DNA from: Serratia marcescens
Lineage (GTDB): Bacteria > Pseudomonadota > Gammaproteobacteria > Enterobacterales > Enterobacteriaceae
Assembly: GCF_001902635.1 (NCBI RefSeq)
Contig: NZ_MJAO01000004.1
Location: 124,001-188,000 of the forward strand
Reading direction: 5' to 3'
Length of the DNA: 64,000 nucleotides
Shown here: piece after piece, positions 52,956 through 61,486 of the stretch
How the letters are laid out: each line of letters starts with the position of its first letter
How positions within the stretch are numbered: the stretch's first letter is position 1
The notes under the pieces: generated by a model
The model's database searches: none
Seen by the model: only the letters and a program-made list of their open reading frames with translations
Told to the model about the DNA's origin: nothing
Made by a program: the position numbers and the translations under genes

Positions 52956-54392
52956 TTAGTCCGTTGGCGTCAGCACGTCGCTCGGCATCAGCCGCTGGAT
53001 GGTGGCGCCGACCCGCTGTACCGCCTGTTCTATCTCGGCCGTCAGCGCCGGCGCGTAGTTGATGCGCAGGCAGTTGCGGTATTTGCCGGCGGCGGAAAAA
53101 ATGCTGCCGACGGCGATCTGTACGCCTTGCTGTTCGAGATGGCGGTTCAGCCGCAGGGTATCGAACGCCTCGTCCAGTTCGATCCACAGCATAAAACCGC
53201 CGCGCGGCCGGCTGACGCGGGTGCCGGCCGGGAAATATTTCAGGATCCAATCGGTCATCCGATCGCGGTTCTGCTGGTAGCGGGCACGCATGCGCCGCAG
53301 GTGCTGCAAATAGTGCCCGCCGCGAATGAATTCGGCGATCGCCAGCTGTGGCTGGGTGGCGGTGGCGCCGGAGCCGATGAACTTCATGTGCAGCACGCGC
53401 TCCAGGTAGCGGCCGGGGGCGATCCAGCCTACGCGCAGCCCCGGCGCCAGCGTTTTGGAAAACGAGCTGCACAGCAGCACGCGGCCGTCTTCGTCGAACG
53501 ATTTGATGGTGCGCGGCCGCGGGTAGTGATAGGCGATGTCGCCGTAGACATCGTCTTCGATAATCGCCGCGTCGTGGCGCTGCGCCAGCGTCAGCAGCCG
53601 CTGTTTATGGGCGTCGGGCATGATGTAGCCCAGCGGATTGTTGCAGTTGGGCGTCAGTAGGATGGCCTTGACCGGCCACTGTTCCAGCGCCATCTCCAGC
53701 GCCGCCAGGCTGACGCCGGTAAGCGGGTCGGTAGGGATTTCCAACGCCTTGATACCCAGGCCCTTCAGCGTCTGCATGGTGCCGTGGAAACAGGGGGAAT
53801 CGACCGCCACGATGTCGCCGGGTTGGCAAACGGCGCGCAGCCCGGCGGAGATCGCTTCCTGGCAGCCGGTGGTGATTAGCAGCTGATCGGCGCCAATTCG
53901 GCAGCCGGAATCCAGCAGCAGGCGGGCAACCTGCTCGCGCAACGCCGCCACGCCCTGAATGCTGTCGTAATACAGGCTGCGCAGGTCGCCGTGGCGGGCA
54001 GCGTTGCGCAGGGCGACGATCAGCGGTTTCATCGTCGGTTCGGCGATATCCGGCATGCCGCGCCCCAGCTGGATCAGGCCCTCGCGCGGCCGGCTACGCA
54101 CCAGCTCCAGCACCTGTTCCCATTGCGAAATGTCCACCGGCCGCTGCACCGGCGCCGTCATGGCGGGCAGTTCGGCCTGCATACGGCGCGCATGCACGAA
54201 GTAGCCCGATTTCGGCCGCGCCTCTACCAGGCGCTGTTCCTCCAACAAACGGTAGGCTTGCTGCACCGTGCTGATGCTGACGCCGTGCTCCTGGCTCAGC
54301 GTGCGCACCGAAGGCAGGCGATGGCCGGCCGGATACAACCCTTGCTGAATGCGTTGGCTGAGAATGGCGGCCAGGGTGGCGTAGCGTGTCAT
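52956..54392 (-). CDS. MocR-type (GntR-aminotransferase) regulator, YdcR-like
   Basis: The 478-residue protein joins an N-terminal GntR winged helix (ILSQRIQQGLYPAGHRLPSVRTLSQEHGVS) to a fold-type I aminotransferase domain with the PLP lysine in SFSKTLAPGLRVGW (near residue 312). Such MocR regulators sense PLP or an amino compound. It resembles E. coli YdcR. It is divergent from a DUF1127 and a GST gene, its likely targets, across about 180 bases containing CTGTA repeats. Confidence 0.9.
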   Translation of the reverse strand: MTRYATLAAILSQRIQQGLYPAGHRLPSVRTLSQEHGVSISTVQQAYRLLEEQRLVEARPKSGYFVHARRMQAELPAMTAPVQRPVDISQWEQVLELVRSRPREGLIQLGRGMPDIAEPTMKPLIVALRNAARHGDLRSLYYDSIQGVAALREQVARLLLDSGCRIGADQLLITTGCQEAISAGLRAVCQPGDIVAVDSPCFHGTMQTLKGLGIKALEIPTDPLTGVSLAALEMALEQWPVKAILLTPNCNNPLGYIMPDAHKQRLLTLAQRHDAAIIEDDVYGDIAYHYPRPRTIKSFDEDGRVLLCSSFSKTLAPGLRVGWIAPGRYLERVLHMKFIGSGATATQPQLAIAEFIRGGHYLQHLRRMRARYQQNRDRMTDWILKYFPAGTRVSRPRGGFMLWIELDEAFDTLRLNRHLEQQGVQIAVGSIFSAAGKYRNCLRINYAPALTAEIEQAVQRVGATIQRLMPSDVLTPTD

Positions 54393-54432
54393 ACAGAGGC
54401 CTCTCGTCGGGGTAATGGATTAAAAAAACCGG

Positions 54433-54514
54433 TACAGATGCCTTAAAAGTAAACCATTCAGCGGATTTTTTGGCGCAACTGTATGAAAAAAATAGCGCCA
54501 GTGTGAATCTGTAT
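54433..54514. promoter_or_regulatory. candidate MocR operator repeats
   Basis: The divergent region has TACAGAT (54433-54439), CTGTAT (54479-54484) and ATCTGTA (54507-54513). The first and third are exact inverted copies. A TGGCGC/GCGCCA pair lies at 54471-54499. MocR proteins often bind spaced CTGT-type repeats, so this is a candidate operator only. Confidence 0.35.
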
Positions 54515-54573
54515 TGTTCTTCTCCCGGCGAGCATGATGAATGCAACGCGAAAACATCAGGGAGAATAACAAG

Positions 54574-54756
54574 ATGACTCTGTTTGATGGTGCGCCGACG
54601 CGGCGCCGGGCTGGTGGGCCACGCTGGCATCTGTATCTGCAACGTTACCGCACGCGCCGCTCGCTGTTGTTGCTGGACGACAGGCAGCTGGCGGATATCG
54701 GCCTGACGCGGGCACAGGCGCGGCAGGAAGGCGGCAAACCGTTTTGGCTGGAATAA
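54574..54756 (+). CDS. DUF1127 small protein
   Basis: The 60-residue basic protein has the DUF1127 C-terminal motif LLLLDDRQLADIGLTRAQARQEGGKPFW (conserved aspartate and DIGL). In other proteobacteria such proteins bind RNA or influence phosphate and carbon physiology; here the role is open. GGGAGAATAACAAG precedes the ATG at 54574. It lies 9 bases before the GST gene and is divergent from the MocR regulator. Confidence 0.85.
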   Translation: MTLFDGAPTRRRAGGPRWHLYLQRYRTRRSLLLLDDRQLADIGLTRAQARQEGGKPFWLE

Positions 54757-54765
54757 GGAAAACCG

Positions 54766-55389
54766 ATGCTGAGAGTTTTGGGCAAGGCTTCATCGATAAA
54801 CGTGCGCAAGGTGTTATGGACCAGCCAGGAGCTGGGGCTGCCGTTGGTACGGGAGGACTGGGGCAGCGGCTTTCGCTCTACGCAGGAGCCGGCATTTCTG
54901 GCGCTGAACCCCAACGGCCTGGTGCCGGTGCTGATCGACGGCGAGCGGGTGCTGTGGGAGTCGAACACCATCTGCCGCTATCTTGCTGGGCGGGAAGGGC
55001 GCCGCGATCTGCTGCCGCAGGAACCCGGCGCGCGCGCGGCGGTGGAAATGTGGATGGACTGGCAGGCCACCGATCTGAACGGCGCCTGGCGCTATGTGTT
55101 CATGTCGCGGGTGCGTGGGCATGCGGATTATCAGGATGCCGCCGGCCTGGCCGCCGCCGAACGCGAGTGGAACCGGCTGATGGGGTTGCTGGATAGGCAT
55201 TTGGCGCAGCACGGCCCTTATGCCGCCGGTGCCACCTTCACGCTGGCGGACGTGGTGCTGGGGCTGTCGCTGAATCGCTGGCTGATGACGCCGTTCGAAC
55301 GGCCGGATTATGCGGCGCTGGCGGCCTATCAACAGTGTTTGCTGCAACGCCCTGGCTACGTGCAGCACGGCGCCAACGGTTTAGCGTGA
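54766..55389 (+). CDS. glutathione S-transferase family protein
   Basis: The 207-residue protein has an N-terminal thioredoxin-like domain (VLGKASSINVRKVLWTSQEL, then LNPNGLVPVLIDGE and the glutathione-binding ESNTICRYLA). A C-terminal helical domain with ADVVLGLSLNRW follows. The active-site serine near residue 9 places it close to the theta/beta-type cytosolic GSTs. The substrate is unknown. It probably forms a two-gene operon with the DUF1127 gene. Confidence 0.88.
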   Translation: MLRVLGKASSINVRKVLWTSQELGLPLVREDWGSGFRSTQEPAFLALNPNGLVPVLIDGERVLWESNTICRYLAGREGRRDLLPQEPGARAAVEMWMDWQATDLNGAWRYVFMSRVRGHADYQDAAGLAAAEREWNRLMGLLDRHLAQHGPYAAGATFTLADVVLGLSLNRWLMTPFERPDYAALAAYQQCLLQRPGYVQHGANGLA

Positions 55390-55614
55390 TATGAAATAAA
55401 CGATTCATTTTTCCTGATCCGGATACGGCAACGCCGCGTCCGGATTTCCTCGTTGCATCATCCCGTCAACGTTTCATGAACGGCATCACGAATCTGAATT
55501 TTATTTTCCCGTGCGCTTGTTATTGAAATTTATATTCCATATAAACCCGTTATCAGACGGCGCGTTTCATTGAGCGGCGCCTTGTTATACGCAGGATTTC
55601 GATCACGGGAGAAA

Positions 55615-56748
55615 ATGATGAAACAGGTACGCGTTGGGTTAATCGGCACCGGTTATATCGGGCGTTGTCACGCTATCGCCTATGCGCAGGCCGCCACGGT
55701 CTTTCCTCTGAAAGGGGAGCTGGTGCTGGAGATGCTGGCGGAAGTGACGCCCGAGCTGGCGGCGCAGCGCGCCGGCGAGTTCGGTTTTGCGCGTTCGACC
55801 GGCGATTGGCGCCAACTGGTGGCCGACCCGGCGATCGACGTGGTGGACATCTGCGCCCCCAACTTCTTGCACAAAGAGATGGCGCTGGAGGCGATCCGCC
55901 ACGGCAAGCACGTGTATTCGGAAAAGCCGCTGGCGCTGGACGCCGCCGACGCGGCGGAGATGGTGCAGGCCGCCCGCGCCAAGGGCGTGAAAACGCTGGT
56001 TGGTTTCAACTACATGAAGAACCCAACCAGCCAGCTGGCGCGTGAGATCATCGCCAATGGCGAAATCGGCGAGGTGGTGCATTTTTACGGCACCCACAAT
56101 GAGGATTATCTGGCCGACCCGCGTACGCCGATAGACTGGCACTGCCGCCGCGCCAGCGCCGGGCTGGGCGCGCTGGGGGATCTGGCGGCGCACATCGTCA
56201 ATATGGCGCACTACCTGGTGGGCGATATCGTGGCGGTTTCCGGCGATATGCAGACCGTGATCACGCAGCGCCCGGACCCACAAGATCCGGCGCGCCTGCA
56301 CCCGGTGGAAAACGAAGATCAGGCCAGCGCGCTGCTGCGTTTTGCCGGCGGCGCGATGGGCACTATCGAAACCTCGCGCATCGCCTGCGGGCGCAAGATG
56401 GGGCTGACCTATGTGGTCACCGGCACCAAAGGCACGCTGAGCTATACCCAGGAGCGGATGGCGGAGCTGAAGCTGTATCGGCACGATGAACCGGCGGAGC
56501 GGCAGGGGTTCAAAACGCTGCTGGTGGGGCCGAAACACCCGGACTACGCGGCGTTCTGCATCAGCGCCGGGCACGGCATCGGCTTTAACGATCAGAAGAC
56601 GGTGGAGATCCGCGATCTGGTCAACGGCATCGCCGCGGGCGACCGCATGTGGCCGGACTTTGAAGAGGGCTGGAAGGTGTCCTGCGTGCTGGACGCGATA
56701 GCCGCCTCCGCCGAACAGCGGCGCTGGCTGGATATCAACCGCGATTGA
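55615..56748 (+). CDS. Gfo/Idh/MocA-family oxidoreductase
   Basis: The 377-residue NAD(P)-dependent dehydrogenase has the Rossmann start VRVGLIGTGYIGRCHAIAYA, the conserved EKPLALDAADAAEM (EKP motif near residue 100) and the catalytic-domain segment GALGDLAAHIVNMAHYLVGD. The family acts on sugars or inositols. The ATG at 55615, preceded by CGGGAGAAA, gives the common start; another ATG is three bases on. It stands alone; the neighbouring downstream region carries par-like repeats. Confidence 0.88.
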   Translation: MMKQVRVGLIGTGYIGRCHAIAYAQAATVFPLKGELVLEMLAEVTPELAAQRAGEFGFARSTGDWRQLVADPAIDVVDICAPNFLHKEMALEAIRHGKHVYSEKPLALDAADAAEMVQAARAKGVKTLVGFNYMKNPTSQLAREIIANGEIGEVVHFYGTHNEDYLADPRTPIDWHCRRASAGLGALGDLAAHIVNMAHYLVGDIVAVSGDMQTVITQRPDPQDPARLHPVENEDQASALLRFAGGAMGTIETSRIACGRKMGLTYVVTGTKGTLSYTQERMAELKLYRHDEPAERQGFKTLLVGPKHPDYAAFCISAGHGIGFNDQKTVEIRDLVNGIAAGDRMWPDFEEGWKVSCVLDAIAASAEQRRWLDINRD

Positions 56749-56786
56749 AAATGAAATGGCGCTCTCCGGTGGACAGCGCCATTAAT

Positions 56787-56841
56787 TTATTATGCTGATA
56801 ACTTAACAGCTTATTAAGTTAGTTGCCTAATAAGATGTGGG
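56787..56841. repeat. distant copy of the par iterons
   Basis: TTATTATGCTGATAA (56787-56801) differs from the first parA iteron at one base. TTATTAAGTTAGTTG (56811) and CTAATAAGATGTGGG (56827) follow at 16-base spacing. The 33 bases from 56805 match 3563-3595 in 29 positions. It lies between the oxidoreductase and amidohydrolase genes, far from parA. Confidence 0.65.
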
Positions 56842-56850
56842 CCTGGCAAC

Positions 56851-58722
56851 TTAGAACGAGAAGCACGAACAGCCGAACGCGCCCCAGAAGGCGTTCTCAT
56901 CCGACACCGGGATGCTGGAGCGGCGCGCGATGTCATGCTGGTGCGCATGCACGCCGCACGGGCCGCAGCATTGGTGCGCCTGGCTCAGTACGCCGACTCT
57001 GGCCGCCGCCGACGGCGGCGCGGAGCGGTAGTGGCCCGGCACCTGGGTGACCGGCGACCACTCCGGCAGTACCGGCAGCGGCGGCGGCGCCAGCGGCGAG
57101 AAGCTGCCGGCGGCGTAGACCACCTTGCCATCCACCACCGTCATCACCGACTCGATGCCTTTGATCTGCTCTTCCGGCACGCTGAAGTAGTCTTGCGACA
57201 GCACCGCCAAATCCGCCAGTTGGCCGACCTTGATCTGCCCCTTCTTGCCCTGTTCGGTGGAGAACCAGGCGCTGCCCTGCGTCCACAGCATCAGCGCCGT
57301 TTCGCGATCCAGCCGGGCGTTGTCGTCGTACATCGCCATGCCGCCGACGGTACGGCCGGAAACCAGCCAGTACAGCGCCGTCCACGGGTTGTAGCTGGCG
57401 ACGCGGGTGGCGTCGGTGCCCAGCCCAACCGGCAGTTCAGCCGCCAGCATTTTCGCCACCGGCGGCGTGTGTTTGGTGGCTTCGATGCCGTAGCGGTCGG
57501 CGAAATACTCGCCCTGGAACGCCATGCGATGCTGCACCGCAATGCCGCCGCCCAGCGCCTTGACCCGCTCGATGTTGCGTTCGGTAATGGTCTCGGCATG
57601 GTCGAACAACCAGTGCAGCCCGTTGAACGGAATGTCGCGGTTCACCTTCTCGAACACGTCCAGCATGCGGCTGATGGACTCGTTATAGGTGGCGTGCAGG
57701 CGGAACGGCCAGCGGTGTTCGACCAGATGGCGCACCACTCGCTCCAGCTCGTCTTCGGTGCCTGGCGGCAGGTCCGGGCGCGGCTGCAGGAAGTCTTCGA
57801 AGTCAGCGGCGGAAAACACCAGCATCTCGCCGGCGCCGTTGTGGCGATAGAAGTCGGTACCCTGGCCCGGCTTGAGCATGTCGGTCCACAGCTCGAAATC
57901 TTCCAGCTCTTGCTTCGGCCGCTGGGTGAACAGGTTATAGGCGATGCGGATGGTCAGCTGCTTTTTCTCGTGCAGCTCGGCGATCACCTGATAATCCTCC
58001 GGGTAGTTCTGGAAGCCGCCGCCGGCGTCGATGGCGCTGGTGAGGCCCAGTCGGTTCAGCTCACGCATAAACTGGCGGGTGGAGTTGATCTGCTGTTCCA
58101 GCGGCAGCTTCGGCCCTTTTGCCAGCGTGGCGTACAGGATCATGGCGTTGGGTTTGGCGATCAGCATGCCGGTCGGGTTGCCGTTGGCGTCGCGCTGGAT
58201 CTCGCCACCCGGCGGGTTCGGCGTGTCTTTGGTGTAGCCGACCACCTTCAGCGCCGCGCGGTTGAGCAGCGCGCGATCGTAGAGGTGCAGAATAAACACC
58301 GGCGTGTCCGGCGCCGCCTGGTTGATCTCGTCCAGCGTCGGCATGCGGCGCTCGGCGAACTGGAACTCGGTCCAGCCGCCGACCACCCGCACCCACTGCG
58401 GGCTCGGGGTGCGCAGCGCCTGCTCTTTCAACATGCGCAGGGCGTCGGCCAGCGAAGGTACGCCTTCCCAGCGCAGCTCCAGGTTGTAGTTCAGGCCGCC
58501 GCGGATCAGGTGCAGGTGCGAATCATTCAGGCCCGGAATGGCGGTGTGGCCGTGCAGATCGATCACCTGGGTTTCCGGCCCGGCGTGCTGCATGACTTCG
58601 CTTTCGCTGCCGACCGCCAGAAATTTGCCGTCGCGGATGGCGACCGCCTGCGCGGTGGGGTGTTGACGATCGACGGTGTGAAACTTGCCGTTGGTGATGA
58701 TCAATGAAGCGTGGTGGTTCAT
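56851..58722 (-). CDS. metal-dependent amidohydrolase (YtcJ-like) with Cys-rich tail
   Basis: The 623-residue enzyme starts with the beta-sandwich region (LIITNGKFHTVDRQHPTAQ) and the metal motif LNDSHLHLIRGG, and continues through the barrel (AIDAGGGFQNYPEDY, LHWLFDHAETI). A C-terminal part with AGSFSPLAPPPLPV is typical of YtcJ-type amidohydrolases. The last ~50 residues are unusual, with a QCCGPCGVHAHQH cluster and GCSCFSF at the end. The substrate is unknown. It is the third gene of a minus-strand operon with an ABM-type protein and a YcaC-like hydrolase. Confidence 0.9.
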   Translation of the reverse strand: MNHHASLIITNGKFHTVDRQHPTAQAVAIRDGKFLAVGSESEVMQHAGPETQVIDLHGHTAIPGLNDSHLHLIRGGLNYNLELRWEGVPSLADALRMLKEQALRTPSPQWVRVVGGWTEFQFAERRMPTLDEINQAAPDTPVFILHLYDRALLNRAALKVVGYTKDTPNPPGGEIQRDANGNPTGMLIAKPNAMILYATLAKGPKLPLEQQINSTRQFMRELNRLGLTSAIDAGGGFQNYPEDYQVIAELHEKKQLTIRIAYNLFTQRPKQELEDFELWTDMLKPGQGTDFYRHNGAGEMLVFSAADFEDFLQPRPDLPPGTEDELERVVRHLVEHRWPFRLHATYNESISRMLDVFEKVNRDIPFNGLHWLFDHAETITERNIERVKALGGGIAVQHRMAFQGEYFADRYGIEATKHTPPVAKMLAAELPVGLGTDATRVASYNPWTALYWLVSGRTVGGMAMYDDNARLDRETALMLWTQGSAWFSTEQGKKGQIKVGQLADLAVLSQDYFSVPEEQIKGIESVMTVVDGKVVYAAGSFSPLAPPPLPVLPEWSPVTQVPGHYRSAPPSAAARVGVLSQAHQCCGPCGVHAHQHDIARRSSIPVSDENAFWGAFGCSCFSF

Positions 58723-58743
58723 AACATTCTCCCGGCGAACCGC

Positions 58744-59289
58744 CTAGCGGCGGGTCAGCCATTGATGAAAAACGCGAGTCACGATAGGCATCCACAGGTA
58801 CACCACCAGGGCGACCACGGTGGCGTCATTGAGAAAATGGCCGAGCAGCGTGCCGTCCAACTGCGGCAGCACCTGCCCCCAAAACCAGGGCACCAGATTG
58901 GTGGAAGGGAAAATCACCAGTAGGGTGATGATGAACTGCTTCCACTGGGGAGGCTGGCTCACGCTGGGGCTGGGCGGGGTAAACCAGAACTCCGCGCCGG
59001 GGCGGATCTCGATATGGTCGCTCTCCAGCAACAGCGGGGTGACTTCTTCGATGTATTGCTTGCGCAGCGGTGAGTGGATCCAGCGGTACAGGTTGTCGAG
59101 GTTGTCGAAGCGGACCAACACCGTATACGCCTGCTCGTCGCCGGAAGGGCGAATCACGTTGACGCCCAAATGGCCGGTGAAACCCGCGGCGTCCGGCATG
59201 ATGCGGTTCAGCCAGGCCTCATAGGCCTGTTCGTTCCCCGGCGCCAAACGGTGGGTGATCACCAGCGTGACATGCTGCGGATGGGCCAT
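58744..59289 (-). CDS. antibiotic biosynthesis monooxygenase-domain protein with membrane tail
   Basis: The 181-residue protein begins with an ABM fold (HVTLVITHRLAPGNEQAYEAW, then VLVRFDNLDNLYRWIHSP). It ends with two hydrophobic segments (FIITLLVIFPSTNLVPWFWG and DATVVALVVYLWMPIV) that should anchor it in the inner membrane. ABM domains bind small organic molecules. It lies between the YcaC-like and amidohydrolase genes in one operon and may act with them on the same substrate. Confidence 0.85.
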   Translation of the reverse strand: MAHPQHVTLVITHRLAPGNEQAYEAWLNRIMPDAAGFTGHLGVNVIRPSGDEQAYTVLVRFDNLDNLYRWIHSPLRKQYIEEVTPLLLESDHIEIRPGAEFWFTPPSPSVSQPPQWKQFIITLLVIFPSTNLVPWFWGQVLPQLDGTLLGHFLNDATVVALVVYLWMPIVTRVFHQWLTRR

Positions 59290-59337
59290 AAAACCGACTC
59301 CTGAAAATACCCCGGCGCAGGGCCGGGGCAAGGGGGA

Positions 59338-59982
59338 TTATTTCACCGTGCGCGCCGGTGCGTGGTGCACCATGGTGTAAGCGTAGTCGACGCCCATGCC
59401 GTACGCGCCGCTGTGTTCGCGCACCAGCGCCATCACCGCGTCGTAGGTGTCTTTGCGCGCCCAGTCGCGCTGGTACTCCAGCAGCACCTGCTGCCAGGTC
59501 ACCGGCACGGCGCCGGCCTGCACCATGCGGTCGATCGAACGTTCGTGCGCATCGACGGAGGTGCCGCCGGAGGTGTCGGTCACCACATACACTTCATAGC
59601 CGGCTTCCAGCGCCATCAGCGCCGGGAAGGTCAGACACACTTCGGTCCACAGCGCGGAGATCACCAGCTTTTTGCGGCCGGTGGCTTCCACGGCTTTGAC
59701 GAAGGCCGCGTCTTCCCAGGAGTTCATCGAGGTGCGTTCAATCGGGGTGATTTCAGGATGCACCGCCAGCAGTTCCGGCCAGATATAGCCGCTGAAGCTT
59801 TCGGTTTCGACCGAGGTGAAAAGGGTTGGCACGTTGAAAATCTTGCCCGCCTTCGCTAAACCGACAACGTTGTTTTTCAGTTGCTGGCGATCAATATTAG
59901 CTACGCCGAAGGCCATTTGCGGCTGGTGATCGATAAAAATCAGTGCGGAGTTGTCTTTATCAAGCAGTTGAAACTTGGACAT
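59338..59982 (-). CDS. YcaC-family isochorismatase-like hydrolase
   Basis: The 214-residue protein has the YcaC pattern. The catalytic aspartate is in LIFIDHQPQM, the lysine in KKLVISALWTEVCLTF, and the cysteine is in the WTEVC motif that is common to this subgroup. E. coli YcaC is an octameric cysteine hydrolase of unknown substrate. It is the first gene of the operon with ABM and amidohydrolase genes and is divergent from a LysR regulator. Confidence 0.9.
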   Translation of the reverse strand: MSKFQLLDKDNSALIFIDHQPQMAFGVANIDRQQLKNNVVGLAKAGKIFNVPTLFTSVETESFSGYIWPELLAVHPEITPIERTSMNSWEDAAFVKAVEATGRKKLVISALWTEVCLTFPALMALEAGYEVYVVTDTSGGTSVDAHERSIDRMVQAGAVPVTWQQVLLEYQRDWARKDTYDAVMALVREHSGAYGMGVDYAYTMVHHAPARTVK

Positions 59983-60122
59983 AATTTACCTTCCCAATGA
60001 TATTTCGGTTAAACATCTGATGAGTGTAACGCCGATAAAACCCATGGTAGGCAGAGGGCGATTTCAAAGATAGCGCAGAATTTTTGCCGACTTGTTGAGT
60101 TTTTTTATACACGGGAGGAAGC

Positions 60123-61034
60123 ATGAGATTAAACCTGGAAGCGCTGCTGATTTTGGACGCGCTGGACCGGCACGGGTCTTTCGCCGCCGCGGCCGCCGCA
60201 CTGTTTAAAACCCCTTCGGCGCTGAGCTATATGGTGCAGAAGCTGGAGAACGATCTCGACATCACCCTGCTGGACCGCTCCGGCCACCGGGCGAAATTCA
60301 CCGACACCGGCAAGCTGATGCTGGAGAAAGGGCGGGTGCTGCTGCGGGCGGCGCAGGATTTGGAGCAGCAGGCGCGCTACGTGGAGAACGGCTGGGAAAG
60401 CGAGATTACGCTCGGGATCGACGCCTCTTTCCCGTTTGCCCGCCTGTTGCCGCTGATCGACGAGTTCTATCGGCAACATCACCATACCCGGCTGCGTTTC
60501 AGCCACGAGGTGCTGGCCGGCTCCTGGGAGTCGCTGGTTTATGGCTGCGCCGACATTATCATCGGCGCCATCTGCGAGCCGCCGTCGCGGGTGGGCTATG
60601 CCTTCAGCCGCTTGGGCCAGCTGGATTACGTGTTCGCCGTCGCGCCGCAGCATCCGCTGGCGGCGCTGCCGGAACCGTTGCCGAAGGACGAAATCCGTCA
60701 GCACCGTGCGGTGGTGGTGCGCGACACCTCGCGAGTCAACGCGCCGCAGAGCCTGAACCTGCTGGAGGAGCAGGATACGCTGACGGTCTACGGCTTCGAC
60801 GCCAAGCTGCAGGCGCAGTTGGCCGGGCTGGGCTGCGGCTATCTGCCGCGTTCTCTGGCTGAACCTTACCTGAACAGCGGCGAACTGGTGGCAAAACGCG
60901 TCGAATCTGAGCGCTGTAGCGATGTTGCCTATTTCGGCTGGCGGGAAAGTGCCAGCGGTCTGGCGGCCAAGTGGTGGCGCGAGCGGCTGCAGCGTTACGC
61001 GGATGACGGCGAGGCTTACCCGGTGGCGCAGTGA
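60123..61034 (+). CDS. LysR-family transcriptional regulator
   Basis: The 303-residue regulator has the HTH SFAAAAAALFKTPSALSYMVQKLENDL (residues about 18-44) and an effector domain with FAVAPQHPLAAL. Its gene is divergent, 140 bases from the YcaC-like operon, so that operon is the likely target. The start follows GGGAGGAAGC. Confidence 0.9.
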   Translation: MRLNLEALLILDALDRHGSFAAAAAALFKTPSALSYMVQKLENDLDITLLDRSGHRAKFTDTGKLMLEKGRVLLRAAQDLEQQARYVENGWESEITLGIDASFPFARLLPLIDEFYRQHHHTRLRFSHEVLAGSWESLVYGCADIIIGAICEPPSRVGYAFSRLGQLDYVFAVAPQHPLAALPEPLPKDEIRQHRAVVVRDTSRVNAPQSLNLLEEQDTLTVYGFDAKLQAQLAGLGCGYLPRSLAEPYLNSGELVAKRVESERCSDVAYFGWRESASGLAAKWWRERLQRYADDGEAYPVAQ

Positions 61035-61078
61035 GGGCCGCGCGATAAGGATGAATCCCCCCAATAAGGACATCGGGA

Positions 61079-61447
61079 ATGAAAAAAACACTAAGCCTGT
61101 TGGCGCTGTTGCTGCTGAGCGGCTGCGGCGCCGGGCGTCAGGCCGGCACCCTGTTGCCGGAGCCGCAGGCCGAGGCGCGGGCCACGGCACCGCTCAGCTA
61201 TCCGGTGCGGGTGCATAACGCGGTGAGCCGCGCGCTGCGCTTGCCGGAACACGCGCGCGGCCAACGTTGCACCATCAGCATTCGGCTGCGACCGAACGGC
61301 AAGCTGGCGAGCAGCAAGATCGTAAGAGGCGACGCACCGCTGTGCGCAGCGGCGAGCGCGGCGGTGCAGCACGCGCAGTTTCCGCCGATGGCCAACGCCA
61401 CCGAGTACGCGCTGTTCAACGCCGTGGTGCTCGATTTCGTTCCCTGA
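61079..61447 (+). CDS. lipoprotein with stand-alone TolA C-terminal domain
   Basis: The 122-residue precursor has a lipoprotein signal (MKKTLSLLALLLLSGC, lipobox LLSGC). The mature part then resembles TolA domain III: QRCTISIRLRPNGKLASSKIV, DAPLCAAASAAVQHAQFP and the ending ALFNAVVLDFVP. TolA bears this fold at its C-terminus, where it binds TolB and colicins. Here it would be anchored to a membrane on its own. Its partner is unknown. The start follows AAGGACATCGGGA. It is followed by a repeat element. Confidence 0.8.
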   Translation: MKKTLSLLALLLLSGCGAGRQAGTLLPEPQAEARATAPLSYPVRVHNAVSRALRLPEHARGQRCTISIRLRPNGKLASSKIVRGDAPLCAAASAAVQHAQFPPMANATEYALFNAVVLDFVP

Positions 61448-61486
61448 AGGGAGGTAACGGACGGGCCGCCTGCGCGGCTAATGCTT

